Below are positions 24,471 through 32,962 of a DNA stretch of 54,664 nt, in pieces; the stretch's first letter is position 1; every line of letters begins with the position of its first letter. Origin of the DNA: SYFY01 sp031385325 (GTDB taxonomy: Bacteria > Pseudomonadota > Gammaproteobacteria > Pseudomonadales > Azotimanducaceae); the NCBI GenBank assembly GCA_031385325.1, contig JANNBJ010000116.1, forward strand, positions 1-54,664, written 5' to 3'. Below the pieces are notes generated by a model. It was not told the origin of the DNA. It did no database searches and was given only the letters and a program-made list of their open reading frames with translations. A program made the translations under genes and the position numbers.

Positions 24471-25613
24471 TCAACGGGAGAGAATGGTCACACCAGAAAG
24501 ACCGGGCGCACCGTAGACATGGGTGTAACCCGTCTTCGGATTGTTCGGCACCTGACGCCGGCCGGCATCACCACGCAACTGCAGGGCAATTTCGTGCACC
24601 TGGCGCAGACCCGATGCGCCGATGGGCTCGCCGTTGGCCAGGCAACCACCATCCGTGTTCACTGGCAGCTTGCCACCAATTTCGGTGTGGCCCTCGCGCA
24701 ACCATTTTTCCTGTTCGCCATCCTTGCAGAAACCGTTTTCCGACATGTGCATGATTTCCGCACCGGATTCCGTGTCCTGCAGCTGAGCCACCTGGATATC
24801 CTCCGGCCCGATGCCGGCAAACTCGAAGGCTGCTTTCGATGCACGAACCGTTGGTGAGTCCGAACGGTTCAGCGCCTGGGCTTGCGTGAACACTTCGAAG
24901 GAGCCGAAGTTTCGTGTCTTCACACTGACGGCTTTCAGGAACACCGGCTTGCGTGTCAGCTGGCGGGCCTTCTCGGCACTGCACAGGATCATCGCGCAAC
25001 CACCTTCCGCAGGTGAACAGAACATGTACTTGCGCAGCGGATCGCAGACCATGTCGGAGTTCGCCACTTCGTCATAGGTGAATGCCTTCTTGCGCCAGGC
25101 GTTCGGATTCAGTTCACCGTTCTGGTAGTTCTTCACGGCGACACGTACCAGGGCATCGTTGGTCACGCCGAAGTCGTGCATGTAACGCTGGATCTTCATG
25201 CTGAAAAACTGCGGGGTGAGGGCCATGCCGATGTCGCCGTACCATTTGCCGAGGCCGCTTGCTTCAGGGTTCACGGTGAAGGCGCCACGCGGATGTTTGT
25301 CGAAACCCACTGCCATGCCAACATCGAACATGCCGGACTGGATGGCCATGTAGGCGGATTGCAGGGCACTGCCACCGGTGGCACAACCATTCGCCACGTT
25401 GATGAACTGCAGGCCCGTCAACCCGAGCTTTGAAACCAGTGCATCGGCGTTGCCAGCGGCGGCGCTGCCACCGTAGGCGAACTGCATGTCGCCCCATGCA
25501 AGGCCTGCATCTTCGAGTGCTTTGCGCGCAGCAAAGGCGCCCTGCTCCAGGCCGGTGACGCCGTCGGTGCGTCCAAAAGGATGTATGCCAAGACCAATGA
25601 TTGCTACGTCCAC
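24471..25613 (-). CDS. Thiolase-family protein (SCP-x/Ltp-like)
   Basis: A 380-residue thiolase-fold protein. The nucleophile position is kept (VANGCATGGSALQSA, Cys near residue 77), as is the His-bearing ANGEPIGASGLRQVHE segment near 325. The C-terminal motif that normally carries the second Cys (CxG) reads APGLSG, so that Cys is missing. This resembles the lipid-transfer/SCP-x thiolase and Ltp aldolase groups acting in steroid or branched side-chain breakdown, which need a DUF35 partner. Such a partner is encoded just upstream (25671-26114). It may be a thiolase or a retro-aldolase; the sequence cannot decide. Confidence 0.9.
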   Translation of the reverse strand: MDVAIIGLGIHPFGRTDGVTGLEQGAFAARKALEDAGLAWGDMQFAYGGSAAAGNADALVSKLGLTGLQFINVANGCATGGSALQSAYMAIQSGMFDVGMAVGFDKHPRGAFTVNPEASGLGKWYGDIGMALTPQFFSMKIQRYMHDFGVTNDALVRVAVKNYQNGELNPNAWRKKAFTYDEVANSDMVCDPLRKYMFCSPAEGGCAMILCSAEKARQLTRKPVFLKAVSVKTRNFGSFEVFTQAQALNRSDSPTVRASKAAFEFAGIGPEDIQVAQLQDTESGAEIMHMSENGFCKDGEQEKWLREGHTEIGGKLPVNTDGGCLANGEPIGASGLRQVHEIALQLRGDAGRRQVPNNPKTGYTHVYGAPGLSGVTILSR

Positions 25614-25641
25614 GTGTGTCTCCTCGTTACGCTTGACTGAT

Positions 25642-25677
25642 GCTTACGGTGCTTACGGTGCTTACAGTGCTTACAGT
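25642..25677. repeat. Four 9-bp tandem repeats with in-frame stops
   Basis: Units GCTTACGGT, GCTTACGGT, GCTTACAGT, GCTTACAGT. Read on the coding (minus) strand they give a TAA every nine bases in the frame of the DUF35 gene, so its normal stop is followed by three further in-frame stops. It lies between the DUF35 and thiolase genes. Confidence 0.8.
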
Positions 25678-26114
25678 TCATCGACCGGTTGAAAGAAATA
25701 CGCGATGACATCCTTGCCACCACGCTCCATGTACTTTTCGACGACCAGTTCCATCTCCATGCCGATTTTCAGCTTCGACACGTCTCGGGTCTTGATCCGC
25801 GTCTGTACGCGGGTCTGGTCTGCCAGTTCGACATAACCCACGCCAAACGGTTTGAAGGTCTCCGCTGTTTCCGGCCCTTCATACGGTGGGCGGTTGGGCA
25901 GGAAGCCCTGGATGGTGAACGTCCAGAGTTTGCCCCGTCGTTCCATCTCGATGTTTTTCGTATCGGTACTGGAACACGCCGGGCAACTGTTCTGGGCTGG
26001 AAACAGGACGACACCACAGGCCTGGCATTTACTGCCGAGCAGGCGAGGGTCATTCGAGGGCCAGGTAAACAGGCCTTCGGCTATGGGTACGGTGTTCGCG
26101 ACGCTGGTCGCCAT
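25671..26114 (-). CDS. DUF35 / OB-fold acyl-CoA-associated zinc-ribbon protein
   Basis: A 147-residue protein with an N-terminal rubredoxin-like zinc ribbon (CQACGVVLFPAQNSCPACSS, two CxxC pairs) and a C-terminal OB fold (WTFTIQGFLPNRPPYEGP, FGVGYVELADQTRVQTRI). DUF35 proteins form obligate complexes with thiolase-fold partners such as Ltp2 aldolase and act as CoA-binding or stabilising subunits. The thiolase gene 57 bases downstream is the obvious partner. It starts 54 bases after the E2 stop on the same strand, which ties the pair to the dehydrogenase complex genes. Confidence 0.92.
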   Translation of the reverse strand: MATSVANTVPIAEGLFTWPSNDPRLLGSKCQACGVVLFPAQNSCPACSSTDTKNIEMERRGKLWTFTIQGFLPNRPPYEGPETAETFKPFGVGYVELADQTRVQTRIKTRDVSKLKIGMEMELVVEKYMERGGKDVIAYFFQPVDEL

Positions 26115-26168
26115 GCTGATTTCTCCCCGAATCCGTCAACGTTGATTGTTTTACTCCAAATGCCCGAG

Positions 26169-27539
26169 CTAGACCAGCAGCCGATAAGGTGCTTCCAGCA
26201 GGTTTTTCACGGTACGCAGGAATTCTGCAGCCGGGGCACCATCCAGAACACGGTGATCCCAGGTCAGTGACAACCGCATCACCTGCGTCTTCATCGGCGT
26301 GTTGCCTTCCCAGCGGATGTCATCCCGAATCCGGTTGACGCCAAGGATGCCGGCCTGCGGCGCATTGATGATGGGCGTGAATGAATCAACGCCAAACATG
26401 CCCAGCGCCGTCACGGTGAACGTGCCACCCTGCAGATCATCGAGACCGAACTTGTTGTCGCGCGCGGCATTTGCCAGTCGACTGGTTTCCGACGCGAGCG
26501 ACTTGAAGCCACGCTCTGCGGCGTCGTGTACCACCGGCACTACCAGACCTTCGGCCAGCGCCACGGCCATACCGACATGCACATCGCTGTGCAGGGTAAT
26601 GGCGTCGTCGCCCCATGATGCGTTCATCAACGGGTGCTTCAGCAGTGCCTTGGCAGAGGCCCGAATAACCAGGTCGGTATAACTCGGCTTGATGCCTTCG
26701 TCAGCCCATTCTTCAACCAGCTGGGTGCGCAGCTTGATGGCGTCGTCCATGTTGACGTCCATATCCATCGTCAGCTGAGCCATGGTCTGGAGGCTGTCGT
26801 GCATGCGCGAGGCGATGGTCTTGCGCATGCCACGAATGGGTACGGTTTTCCCAGCGGTGGCTGTTCTGGCTGCCACTGGGGCTGCGACTGCACGAGCTTT
26901 CGCGGCCGCTGCTGCGCCTTCGACATCCTCTTTCGTGACACGACCACCAGGGCCCGTGCCTTTGACGGACGCGATGTCGATACCGAGCTCGCGAGCGATC
27001 TTTCTGGCAATCGGGGATGAAGGGCCACCCGCCGCTCCGGCTTTTTGCTCGGCGGCTGCGCGTTGAACGTCCGCCTCGATGATCCGTCCGCCTGGGCCGG
27101 TTCCGCCGACTTCATTGATGTCGACATTCAGCTCGCCTGCAAGCCTGCGTGCCGCCGGGGAGGAGAGCAGTCGTCCACCTTCGCCAGTGGTTGCAACCAC
27201 TGCACTGGTCGCAGCAACGGTCTGCGCTGCCGCAACAGAGGTTGGCTCCGCGACTGCAGCAGCAGCTGGCGCAGCCGATCCTGTGTTGGCAGGAATTGCC
27301 TCACCCTCGGCGTAGATGTAACCCACCACATCGCCGGGCTTCATCGTCACGCCTTCGCCAACCACATGCTTGACCGTGCCCGATGACTCGGCATCGACGT
27401 CGAGGTTGACCTTTTCGGTTTCCAGTCGATACAGCAGTTGCCCTTTTTCAACCTTTGCACCGTCAGCGATATACCACTCTTCGACGATGCCTTCGGTCAT
27501 GTTCATGCCGACTTTAACGAGATAGATTTCTGCGGGCAT
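26169..27539 (-). CDS. acoC: 2-oxoacid/acetoin dehydrogenase E2 with two subunit-binding domains
   Basis: Dihydrolipoyl acyltransferase of 456 residues. Residues 1-80 are a lipoyl domain with the modified lysine in ETEKV (Lys43). After an Ala/Pro-rich linker come two peripheral-subunit-binding domains in tandem: about 125-161 (SSPAARRLAGEL, GTGPGGRIIEADV) and about 174-210 (SSPIARKIAREL, GTGPGGRVTKEDV). Most E2 chains have one. Residues 231-456 are the CAT-fold catalytic domain with DHRVLDG (His429, Asp433). It transfers an acyl group from E1 to CoA. The symbol follows from the neighbouring acoX and E1 genes; no E3 gene is present in this cluster. Confidence 0.92.
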   Translation of the reverse strand: MPAEIYLVKVGMNMTEGIVEEWYIADGAKVEKGQLLYRLETEKVNLDVDAESSGTVKHVVGEGVTMKPGDVVGYIYAEGEAIPANTGSAAPAAAAVAEPTSVAAAQTVAATSAVVATTGEGGRLLSSPAARRLAGELNVDINEVGGTGPGGRIIEADVQRAAAEQKAGAAGGPSSPIARKIARELGIDIASVKGTGPGGRVTKEDVEGAAAAAKARAVAAPVAARTATAGKTVPIRGMRKTIASRMHDSLQTMAQLTMDMDVNMDDAIKLRTQLVEEWADEGIKPSYTDLVIRASAKALLKHPLMNASWGDDAITLHSDVHVGMAVALAEGLVVPVVHDAAERGFKSLASETSRLANAARDNKFGLDDLQGGTFTVTALGMFGVDSFTPIINAPQAGILGVNRIRDDIRWEGNTPMKTQVMRLSLTWDHRVLDGAPAAEFLRTVKNLLEAPYRLLV

Positions 27540-27621
27540 TTTGCTCCCCGACCTCCGTAGGTTTACTCATGCTATCACCGTCCGCACACCACCCTTGGGG
27601 GGGTGTCCTACGGTAGATGCG

Positions 27622-28605
27622 TCATTGATTTCTGGTAAAGAGCCCCATTTCCGCTGCGCGCCGCAGGGTAAGGGGCACATCGATCACTCGTGGTCCCGTC
27701 CGGTTGACGGTTAGCCAGGCTTTCTGGCCTGGCAGCAGACGTCGTTCGCGCTCGCCGTCGAATGCCAGTACTCCGGGACCTTCAACAACCACTTCTTCGG
27801 CAAAGTTGATCAGTCGATGGGACTGGATGCCAACTTCGCGATAATACCCCGGTGCGATGGGTGCATTCAGGCGAGTCGAGGCATTCGGATCGAGTTTCAT
27901 CAGCATGGCAAAGTCTTCCCGATTCGACAGTGGTCGTAACAAACCGCCCAACGTGGTCATGCCAACTGCGGCGGGATCGGCGCGGGTCAGCAATGCCATG
28001 GAGAGAATGTCCGGGTCGAGCATTGCACGTGCACCGACAAATCGTTCAAGACACAGCACCACGTCGATCAGTGCAAGGTCATCCCGTTCACCTTCTATTT
28101 TCACCTGCACGGTTTTTTGCTGGCTGGAAACCGTCAGCGGATCGATCTTCCCGGCGGCAATCAATCCCGCTGCGGCACCTGCGACGGTGGCTTCAGAGAG
28201 TATTGGAAAGACGTTGTTGGTGCCGGTTGAAATCGGAATGAGAAACGGATCCTTCCAGCCCAATGTAAAAGCGCGATTGGTCCCATCTCCACCGAGCGTG
28301 ATGACGATATCGCAGGCTGCTTCTTTCAACGCACGAGCGGCAGAGATGGTATCGAAGGCCGAATTGGTATCCGGCGAGGGAATTCCCTCCGCATTGGTCA
28401 GATGCTGGTCTTCGATGGCACCACGGACGATGCCGTGAACATCATCCGCATAGAGGATTCGAATCTCGCCAAACTGGGTTGCACCAACCAGCAATCGCCT
28501 GACGATCGCCTGCTTTTCCTGATTGTCGAAAACCGATGCCCGCGCGACAAGACGGCGCACGTCCTTACCGGAGGCAGGGTTGGCGACTATTCCGAGAGTT
28601 CCCAT
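27622..28605 (-). CDS. acoX: AcoX-type ATP-NAD kinase-like protein
   Basis: A protein of the NAD-kinase/diacylglycerol-kinase fold found in acetoin catabolic operons. The start at ATG 28605 gives the family N-terminus MGTLGIVANPASGKDVRRLVA, 327 residues; the frame extends to 28722 without a good start. The nucleotide-binding motifs NPASGKD and LGGDGTNR are intact, and the FNAEEVVVEG-like C-terminal beta region is present. In acetoin operons AcoX is conserved but its reaction is not established. Its place between E1 beta and E2 is the best evidence that the dehydrogenase complex is acetoin-dehydrogenase-like. Confidence 0.88.
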   Translation of the reverse strand: MGTLGIVANPASGKDVRRLVARASVFDNQEKQAIVRRLLVGATQFGEIRILYADDVHGIVRGAIEDQHLTNAEGIPSPDTNSAFDTISAARALKEAACDIVITLGGDGTNRAFTLGWKDPFLIPISTGTNNVFPILSEATVAGAAAGLIAAGKIDPLTVSSQQKTVQVKIEGERDDLALIDVVLCLERFVGARAMLDPDILSMALLTRADPAAVGMTTLGGLLRPLSNREDFAMLMKLDPNASTRLNAPIAPGYYREVGIQSHRLINFAEEVVVEGPGVLAFDGERERRLLPGQKAWLTVNRTGPRVIDVPLTLRRAAEMGLFTRNQ

Positions 28606-28737
28606 GATTCCTGGCTCGATGGATGTGTATCTCGACACTTCAACCCGCAACGAGGGCAGGGTTGCCCTCGTTCTGAATGGAGTCGTCGATGAACAACTGT
28701 CAGGTACACGGGTATTCGCCAATGCACCTGCAAGCTG

Positions 28738-29739
28738 CTACAGACCAAGTTGTGCCTTTACTCCTGCGACGATGCTGTCGGCGTTTGGCACGTAGTGTTT
28801 TTCAAGCGCAGGGCTGAACGGCACGGGTGAGAAGGGTGCGCCGATCCGGGCGACGGGTGCATCGAGGTAGTCGAATGCCAGTTCCTGGATCTGCGAGGCG
28901 ATCTCGCCGCTGAAGCCACCGAACCTGACGGCTTCGTGAACGATCATGGCACGATGTGTTTTTTTCACGGACTGCAGGACCGTCTGGAAGTCAAACGGCT
29001 GCAGTGTGCGTGGATCGATCACTTCTGCGTCGATGCCAAATGCCTTCAGCTTTTCTGCAGCAGCCTTGGCTTCATGCACCATGCGACCCCAGGTCACGAT
29101 GGTGTAGTTGGTACCAGGCCGCACGATCTTCGCTTTGCCGAGAGGAACGGTGTACGGCCCTTCAGGCACTTCACCTTTCATCGCCAGCGACATCTTGTTC
29201 AGCACCACGAATACCGGGTTGTCGTCCTGCGCCGCCGCCAGGATCAAACCTTTGGCGTCGTAGGGGTCGCAGGCGACGCAGACCTTGACGCCAGGCAGGT
29301 GACAGATCCAGGCCTCAAGGCTCTGGCTGTGCTGTGCCGCCAGGCTCGCGCCCGCACCTGCCATGGTCAGGATGGTTACTGGCAAGGTGGCGCGGCCACC
29401 AAACATGTAGCGCATCTTCGCCAGCTGATTGGCGATTTCGTCCATGCACTCACCCATGAAGTCCATGAACATCAGGTCGATCACGGGCCGGCAACCCGTG
29501 GAGCCGGCGCCAACACCGAGACCGATGATGCCTTTTTCGGAAATCGGCGTGTCGAACACACGATCAGCGCCAAATTCTTTCTGCAGGCCGTGGTAATAAC
29601 CGTACACACCGCCAGCAACACCAACGTCTTCGCCGGCGACAAATGCGTTGGGCTGATCCAGCAGGACCTGCCGGACGGCTTCGTTGATCGCTGCGACGTA
29701 AGTCAGCGTGCGGGCTTTGGTTGCAACTGCTTCTGCCAT
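28738..29739 (-). CDS. acoB: Acetoin/pyruvate dehydrogenase E1 component, beta subunit
   Basis: Transketolase-type E1 beta subunit of 333 residues. The start at 29739 follows a GGAG site; the frame runs up to 29898 through the E1 alpha gene. The N-terminal half is the pyrimidine-binding domain (NAFVAGEDVGVAGGVYG with the catalytic Glu, DTPISEKGIIGLGVG, and FMDFMGECMDEIANQLAKMRYM). From about residue 205 is the C-terminal domain (GTNYTIVTWGRMVHEA, VIDPRTLQPFD, HEAVRFGGFSGEIA). It pairs with E1 alpha, 16 bases upstream, to decarboxylate a 2-oxoacid or cleave acetoin with thiamine diphosphate. Confidence 0.94.
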   Translation of the reverse strand: MAEAVATKARTLTYVAAINEAVRQVLLDQPNAFVAGEDVGVAGGVYGYYHGLQKEFGADRVFDTPISEKGIIGLGVGAGSTGCRPVIDLMFMDFMGECMDEIANQLAKMRYMFGGRATLPVTILTMAGAGASLAAQHSQSLEAWICHLPGVKVCVACDPYDAKGLILAAAQDDNPVFVVLNKMSLAMKGEVPEGPYTVPLGKAKIVRPGTNYTIVTWGRMVHEAKAAAEKLKAFGIDAEVIDPRTLQPFDFQTVLQSVKKTHRAMIVHEAVRFGGFSGEIASQIQELAFDYLDAPVARIGAPFSPVPFSPALEKHYVPNADSIVAGVKAQLGL

Positions 29740-29755
29740 GTTTGTTTGCTCCAGT

Positions 29756-30727
29756 TCAGGCGTAAACGTCTTCGAGTATGGATGATGGATCCGGGAAGGG
29801 GCTCGATTCGGCAAACTCGATGGCCTTGCCAATCTCTGCCAGCACGTCGTCGTGTACGGCCTTGATCTGATCGGCCGACAGAATGCCCTGCTCTGCAAGC
29901 CTGGACTCGAACAGATCGATTGGATCGCGCTTTTTCCACTCGATCACTTCGTCGTCGGTGCGATAGACCAGTCCCATACCCCGCACGCCAACGTGGTCGT
30001 AGTAGCGGTAGGTCTTGCACTCGAGGAGGGTTGGACCTTCACCTGAGCGCGCGCGCGCAATGGACTCACCAGCCGCCTCATAAACAGCCGCTACGTCCAT
30101 GCCGTCGACCACCACACCAGGCATGCCGTAACCCGCAGCACGATCTGCGACATCGACAATAGCCTGGTGATTCCGTTGTGGCGTGTACTCACCGTAACCG
30201 TTGTTTTCGCAGACAAACACGATCGGCAGTTTGTACAGACCTGCCATGTTTGCCGCTTCGTGAAAGGAACCTTCGTTGCTGGCGCCGTCACCAAAAAAGC
30301 AGCAAACCACGTTCTTGGTTTTGCGGAACTTGTTGGAAAACGCGGCGCCCATGGCGATCGGTGGGCCGCCGCCGACGATGCCATTGGCACCGAGCATGCC
30401 GATTTCCATGTTGGAGATGTGCATGGAACCACCTTTGCCTTTGCAATAGCCGGTGGACTTGCCGTACAGCTCGGCGAACATCCGGTCGAACGCGCCGCCC
30501 TTGGCGATCAAGTGGCCATGGCCGCGATGGGTACTGGTGATCTGGTCCTGGTCGGAGAGGTGAACCATCACCCCGGAAGCAACGGCTTCTTCACCAACGT
30601 ACAGGTGCAGCGCACCTGGAATCTTGCCGTTTTCCATCATCTTGCCGGCGGTTTCTTCGAACCGGCGGATGCGGACCATTCGGCGATGCATGTCTTTCAG
30701 GATGTCATCGGTAAGTTTTACCGCCAC
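29756..30727 (-). CDS. acoA: Acetoin/pyruvate dehydrogenase E1 component, alpha subunit
   Basis: Thiamine-diphosphate-dependent E1 alpha of 323 residues. The ThDP/magnesium motif is complete: GDGASNEGSFHEAANMAGL followed by IVFVCENN. THRGHGH near residue 65, GKGGSMHIS near 98 and the YRYYDHVGVRG phosphorylation-loop region are also present. It starts with GTG six bases after a GGGAGG site. It is the first gene of the minus-strand cluster (alpha, beta, acoX, E2) and diverges from an acyl-CoA ligase. Acetoin is the likely substrate because of acoX, but a branched or substituted 2-oxoacid remains possible. Confidence 0.94.
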   Translation of the reverse strand: MAVKLTDDILKDMHRRMVRIRRFEETAGKMMENGKIPGALHLYVGEEAVASGVMVHLSDQDQITSTHRGHGHLIAKGGAFDRMFAELYGKSTGYCKGKGGSMHISNMEIGMLGANGIVGGGPPIAMGAAFSNKFRKTKNVVCCFFGDGASNEGSFHEAANMAGLYKLPIVFVCENNGYGEYTPQRNHQAIVDVADRAAGYGMPGVVVDGMDVAAVYEAAGESIARARSGEGPTLLECKTYRYYDHVGVRGMGLVYRTDDEVIEWKKRDPIDLFESRLAEQGILSADQIKAVHDDVLAEIGKAIEFAESSPFPDPSSILEDVYA

Positions 30728-30773
30728 GTTGCCTCCCTTTGGCTATATCGGTGGTTGGGTGGATCGTTAGTTC

Positions 30774-30802
30774 TTGGCAGATAAGTAGCCGTCCTTTATA
30801 AC
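30774..30802 (+). promoter_or_regulatory. Sigma-70-type promoter for the ligase operon
   Basis: TTGGCA (30774-30779), a 17-base spacer and TATAAC (30797-30802), each five of six to consensus. It lies 33 bases before the ligase start, which also has an AGGA site. It should drive the ligase and the two secreted-protein genes that follow. Confidence 0.65.
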
Positions 30803-30834
30803 TGAGAAAAGTATTTCTACCAACAGGACCGATC

Positions 30835-32367
30835 ATGACCACCTTTGCTGCCCGCCTGGCCGTCGAGCGACCGGACGAGATTGCGCTGCGCGACGAGAAC
30901 CAGAGTTATCGCTGGAAAGACATCGAGGATGTCCTGAATCGGGTGGCCAATGGGCTGCATGCGCTGAACCTTGGGCCCAATCGGCGCATTGCCGTTTTTA
31001 CGGAAAATTCCTGTGAAACGGCGTTTGCAAACCTGGGTGGGTTGATCGCTGGCTGCTCCGTGGTGCCTGTCAATTTCCACCTTACTGCTGATGAGGTGGC
31101 GTATATCCTCAGCGACTCGGGTGCTCAAGTATTGTTCGTGGATAGCCGGACGGCCGAGCGCGGCGTGCAGGCTGCCGCGCAGAGTCAGGTGCCGACTGTC
31201 ATTGGCTGGGGTGATCAACCCGCTGGCGTGAAGTCGTTCCGTGGCTGGCTCCGCGAACAAAAATCCACCACGCCGCCGCTTGACGTGGCGCCGCGACCGA
31301 ATCTGCTTTATACCTCCGGCACCACCGGACGCCCGAAAGGCACCGAACTGCCGCCCACCATGTTTGCCGGCGGGGCAACCGTTGCCGAGCACCTGGATAA
31401 CCTCGGGAAGAGCCCGATGGGTCAGCTGGGTCGTCACCTGGTGGTAGGGCCGATGTATCACACCGGGCCGTTGTCTGGTGCGCGACTGCTGGCCGCAGGT
31501 GTTTCGAGTGTGATCCTCAACCGCTTTGATGCAGAAAAGACGCTCAAAGCTATCGATGAGTACCAGATCGGCAACAGTGTCATGGTGCCGACGCACTTTG
31601 TGCGCATGTTGGCCCTGCCTGCCGACGTGAAAGAGAAATACAGCGCCAGATCCCTGCAGCGCATCAGCCACACCGGGGCCAAGTGTCCGGTTGATGTGAA
31701 GCGCGCCATGATCGAATGGTGGGGGCCGGTCTTCATCGACGCGTATGGTGCCAGCGAAGTAGGCACCACGTGCATGATCACGTCCGAAGAATGGATGAAC
31801 CATCAGGGGTCGGTGGGGCGGTCGGTGCCGCCATTCGAAGCGATCATTCTCGATGATGACGGCAAACCGGTGCCGCCGAGAACGGAAGGCAGACTGTACT
31901 TCAAGGATGCCACCGGTCGTGGCGTGGTTTATCACAACGATGCAGTGAAATCCGCGGCGGCACATATCTCACCGGGCGTGTTCACGCTTGGCGAGATCGC
32001 CTTCATGGATGAAGAAGGTTACGTCTACATCACCGACCGGTTCAGCGACATGGTGGTGTCCGGTGGGGCCAACATCTATCCCGCCGAAGCCGAACAGGTG
32101 TTGATCGAGCACCCGGCTATCCTGGATGTCGCCTGTATTGGTATTCCGCATCCGGAAATGGGCGAAGAGCTGAAGGCGATGGCGATACCGCGGGATCCGG
32201 CGAATACGCCGAGCGCCGAAGAAGTCATCGCCTGGTGCCGAGCCAGGCTGTCACACTACAAGTGCCCGAAAACCCTGGATTGGGTGAGTGATCTTGGTCG
32301 CAACACGATGGGCAAGATCAACAAGCGCACGTTGCGCGCGCCGTTCTGGGAAGGTCACAAGCAGTAA
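30835..32367 (+). CDS. AMP-dependent acyl-CoA synthetase/ligase
   Basis: A 510-residue ANL ligase. Motifs in order: LLYTSGTTGRPKGTE, DAYGASEVGTTC, GEIAFMDEEGYVYITDR, FSDMVVSGGANIYPAEAE, and the catalytic lysine of NTMGKINKRTLRAPF. It is clearly related to the ligase at 22388-23947 and flanks the aco-thiolase cluster on its other side, divergently transcribed. It should activate a hydrophobic acid; the two ligases may handle different intermediates of the same route. It has a good promoter and is the first gene of a small operon with two secreted proteins. Confidence 0.93.
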   Translation: MTTFAARLAVERPDEIALRDENQSYRWKDIEDVLNRVANGLHALNLGPNRRIAVFTENSCETAFANLGGLIAGCSVVPVNFHLTADEVAYILSDSGAQVLFVDSRTAERGVQAAAQSQVPTVIGWGDQPAGVKSFRGWLREQKSTTPPLDVAPRPNLLYTSGTTGRPKGTELPPTMFAGGATVAEHLDNLGKSPMGQLGRHLVVGPMYHTGPLSGARLLAAGVSSVILNRFDAEKTLKAIDEYQIGNSVMVPTHFVRMLALPADVKEKYSARSLQRISHTGAKCPVDVKRAMIEWWGPVFIDAYGASEVGTTCMITSEEWMNHQGSVGRSVPPFEAIILDDDGKPVPPRTEGRLYFKDATGRGVVYHNDAVKSAAAHISPGVFTLGEIAFMDEEGYVYITDRFSDMVVSGGANIYPAEAEQVLIEHPAILDVACIGIPHPEMGEELKAMAIPRDPANTPSAEEVIAWCRARLSHYKCPKTLDWVSDLGRNTMGKINKRTLRAPFWEGHKQ

Positions 32368-32421
32368 ATGGAGCGAACGGATCTGGTGTCAATAAACTCT
32401 TTATCACAAGGAATCATACAC

Positions 32422-32919
32422 ATGTCGAAGTTTTTCTCATCACTGCTGCTGACAGTCTCTCTCTGCGGTGGAGCCGGTGTCGCGATTGCCGGTGATATCG
32501 AGGCGGCCTGTACTCGCACGGTCTACGACTACGCTCGTGCGTGGGATCTGGCGGATGGCCCGGCGTTTGGTGCAGTGTTCACGGAAGGCGGAACACTCGA
32601 TCTTGGCCGCGGACCTGTAGTGGGCCGGCAAGCCATCGCGGCGTTACCAAAAGCACCGAATGAGGCGTTGATGTTTCGACACCTGATGACGAATGTCAGT
32701 ATCGATGTGGTTGACGAAAAGACGGCAAAGGGTGTTTCGTATCTCCTGCTGTTCATGGTGCCGCGTCCCAAGGAAATGAAGGGTCCGGTCGAGGTCGATG
32801 GATTCCAGTCCATGAATGAGTACCACGACACCTTTTCGATCTCTGCGGATGGCTGCAAGATCGCTGAGCGAAAGCTGGTTGGCGTATTCACGGAAAAGCC
32901 GGCGGCAGCGAGCCAATAA
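32422..32919 (+). CDS. Secreted SnoaL/NTF2-like domain protein
   Basis: A 165-residue periplasmic protein. The start at 32422 follows an AAGGA site and gives a clear signal peptide (SSLLLTVSLCGGAGVAIAG, cleavage after AIA). The mature chain has the cone-shaped NTF2/SnoaL pattern: TRTVYDYARAWDLADGPAFGAVF, EGGTLDLGRGPVVGRQAIAAL, then long strands RHLMTNVSIDVV and YHDTFSISADGCKI. Such proteins are small-ligand binders, isomerases or dehydratases. It follows the ligase by 54 bases and may act on a substrate during uptake. The exact reaction is unknown. Confidence 0.82.
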   Translation: MSKFFSSLLLTVSLCGGAGVAIAGDIEAACTRTVYDYARAWDLADGPAFGAVFTEGGTLDLGRGPVVGRQAIAALPKAPNEALMFRHLMTNVSIDVVDEKTAKGVSYLLLFMVPRPKEMKGPVEVDGFQSMNEYHDTFSISADGCKIAERKLVGVFTEKPAAASQ

Positions 32920-32962
32920 CATCACACGAGAACTCCGGGTCTTGTGAAACAGGAGAAGGTCG

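Noticed and set aside
24180..24857. 225-residue plus-strand frame
   Set aside because: Shadow of the thiolase and TauD remnant, crossing an 11-bp inverted repeat; no ribosome-binding site or recognisable domain.
30817..31965. 382-residue minus-strand frame inside the ligase gene
   Set aside because: Antisense shadow of a strongly conserved ANL ligase; His/Arg-rich product without family features.
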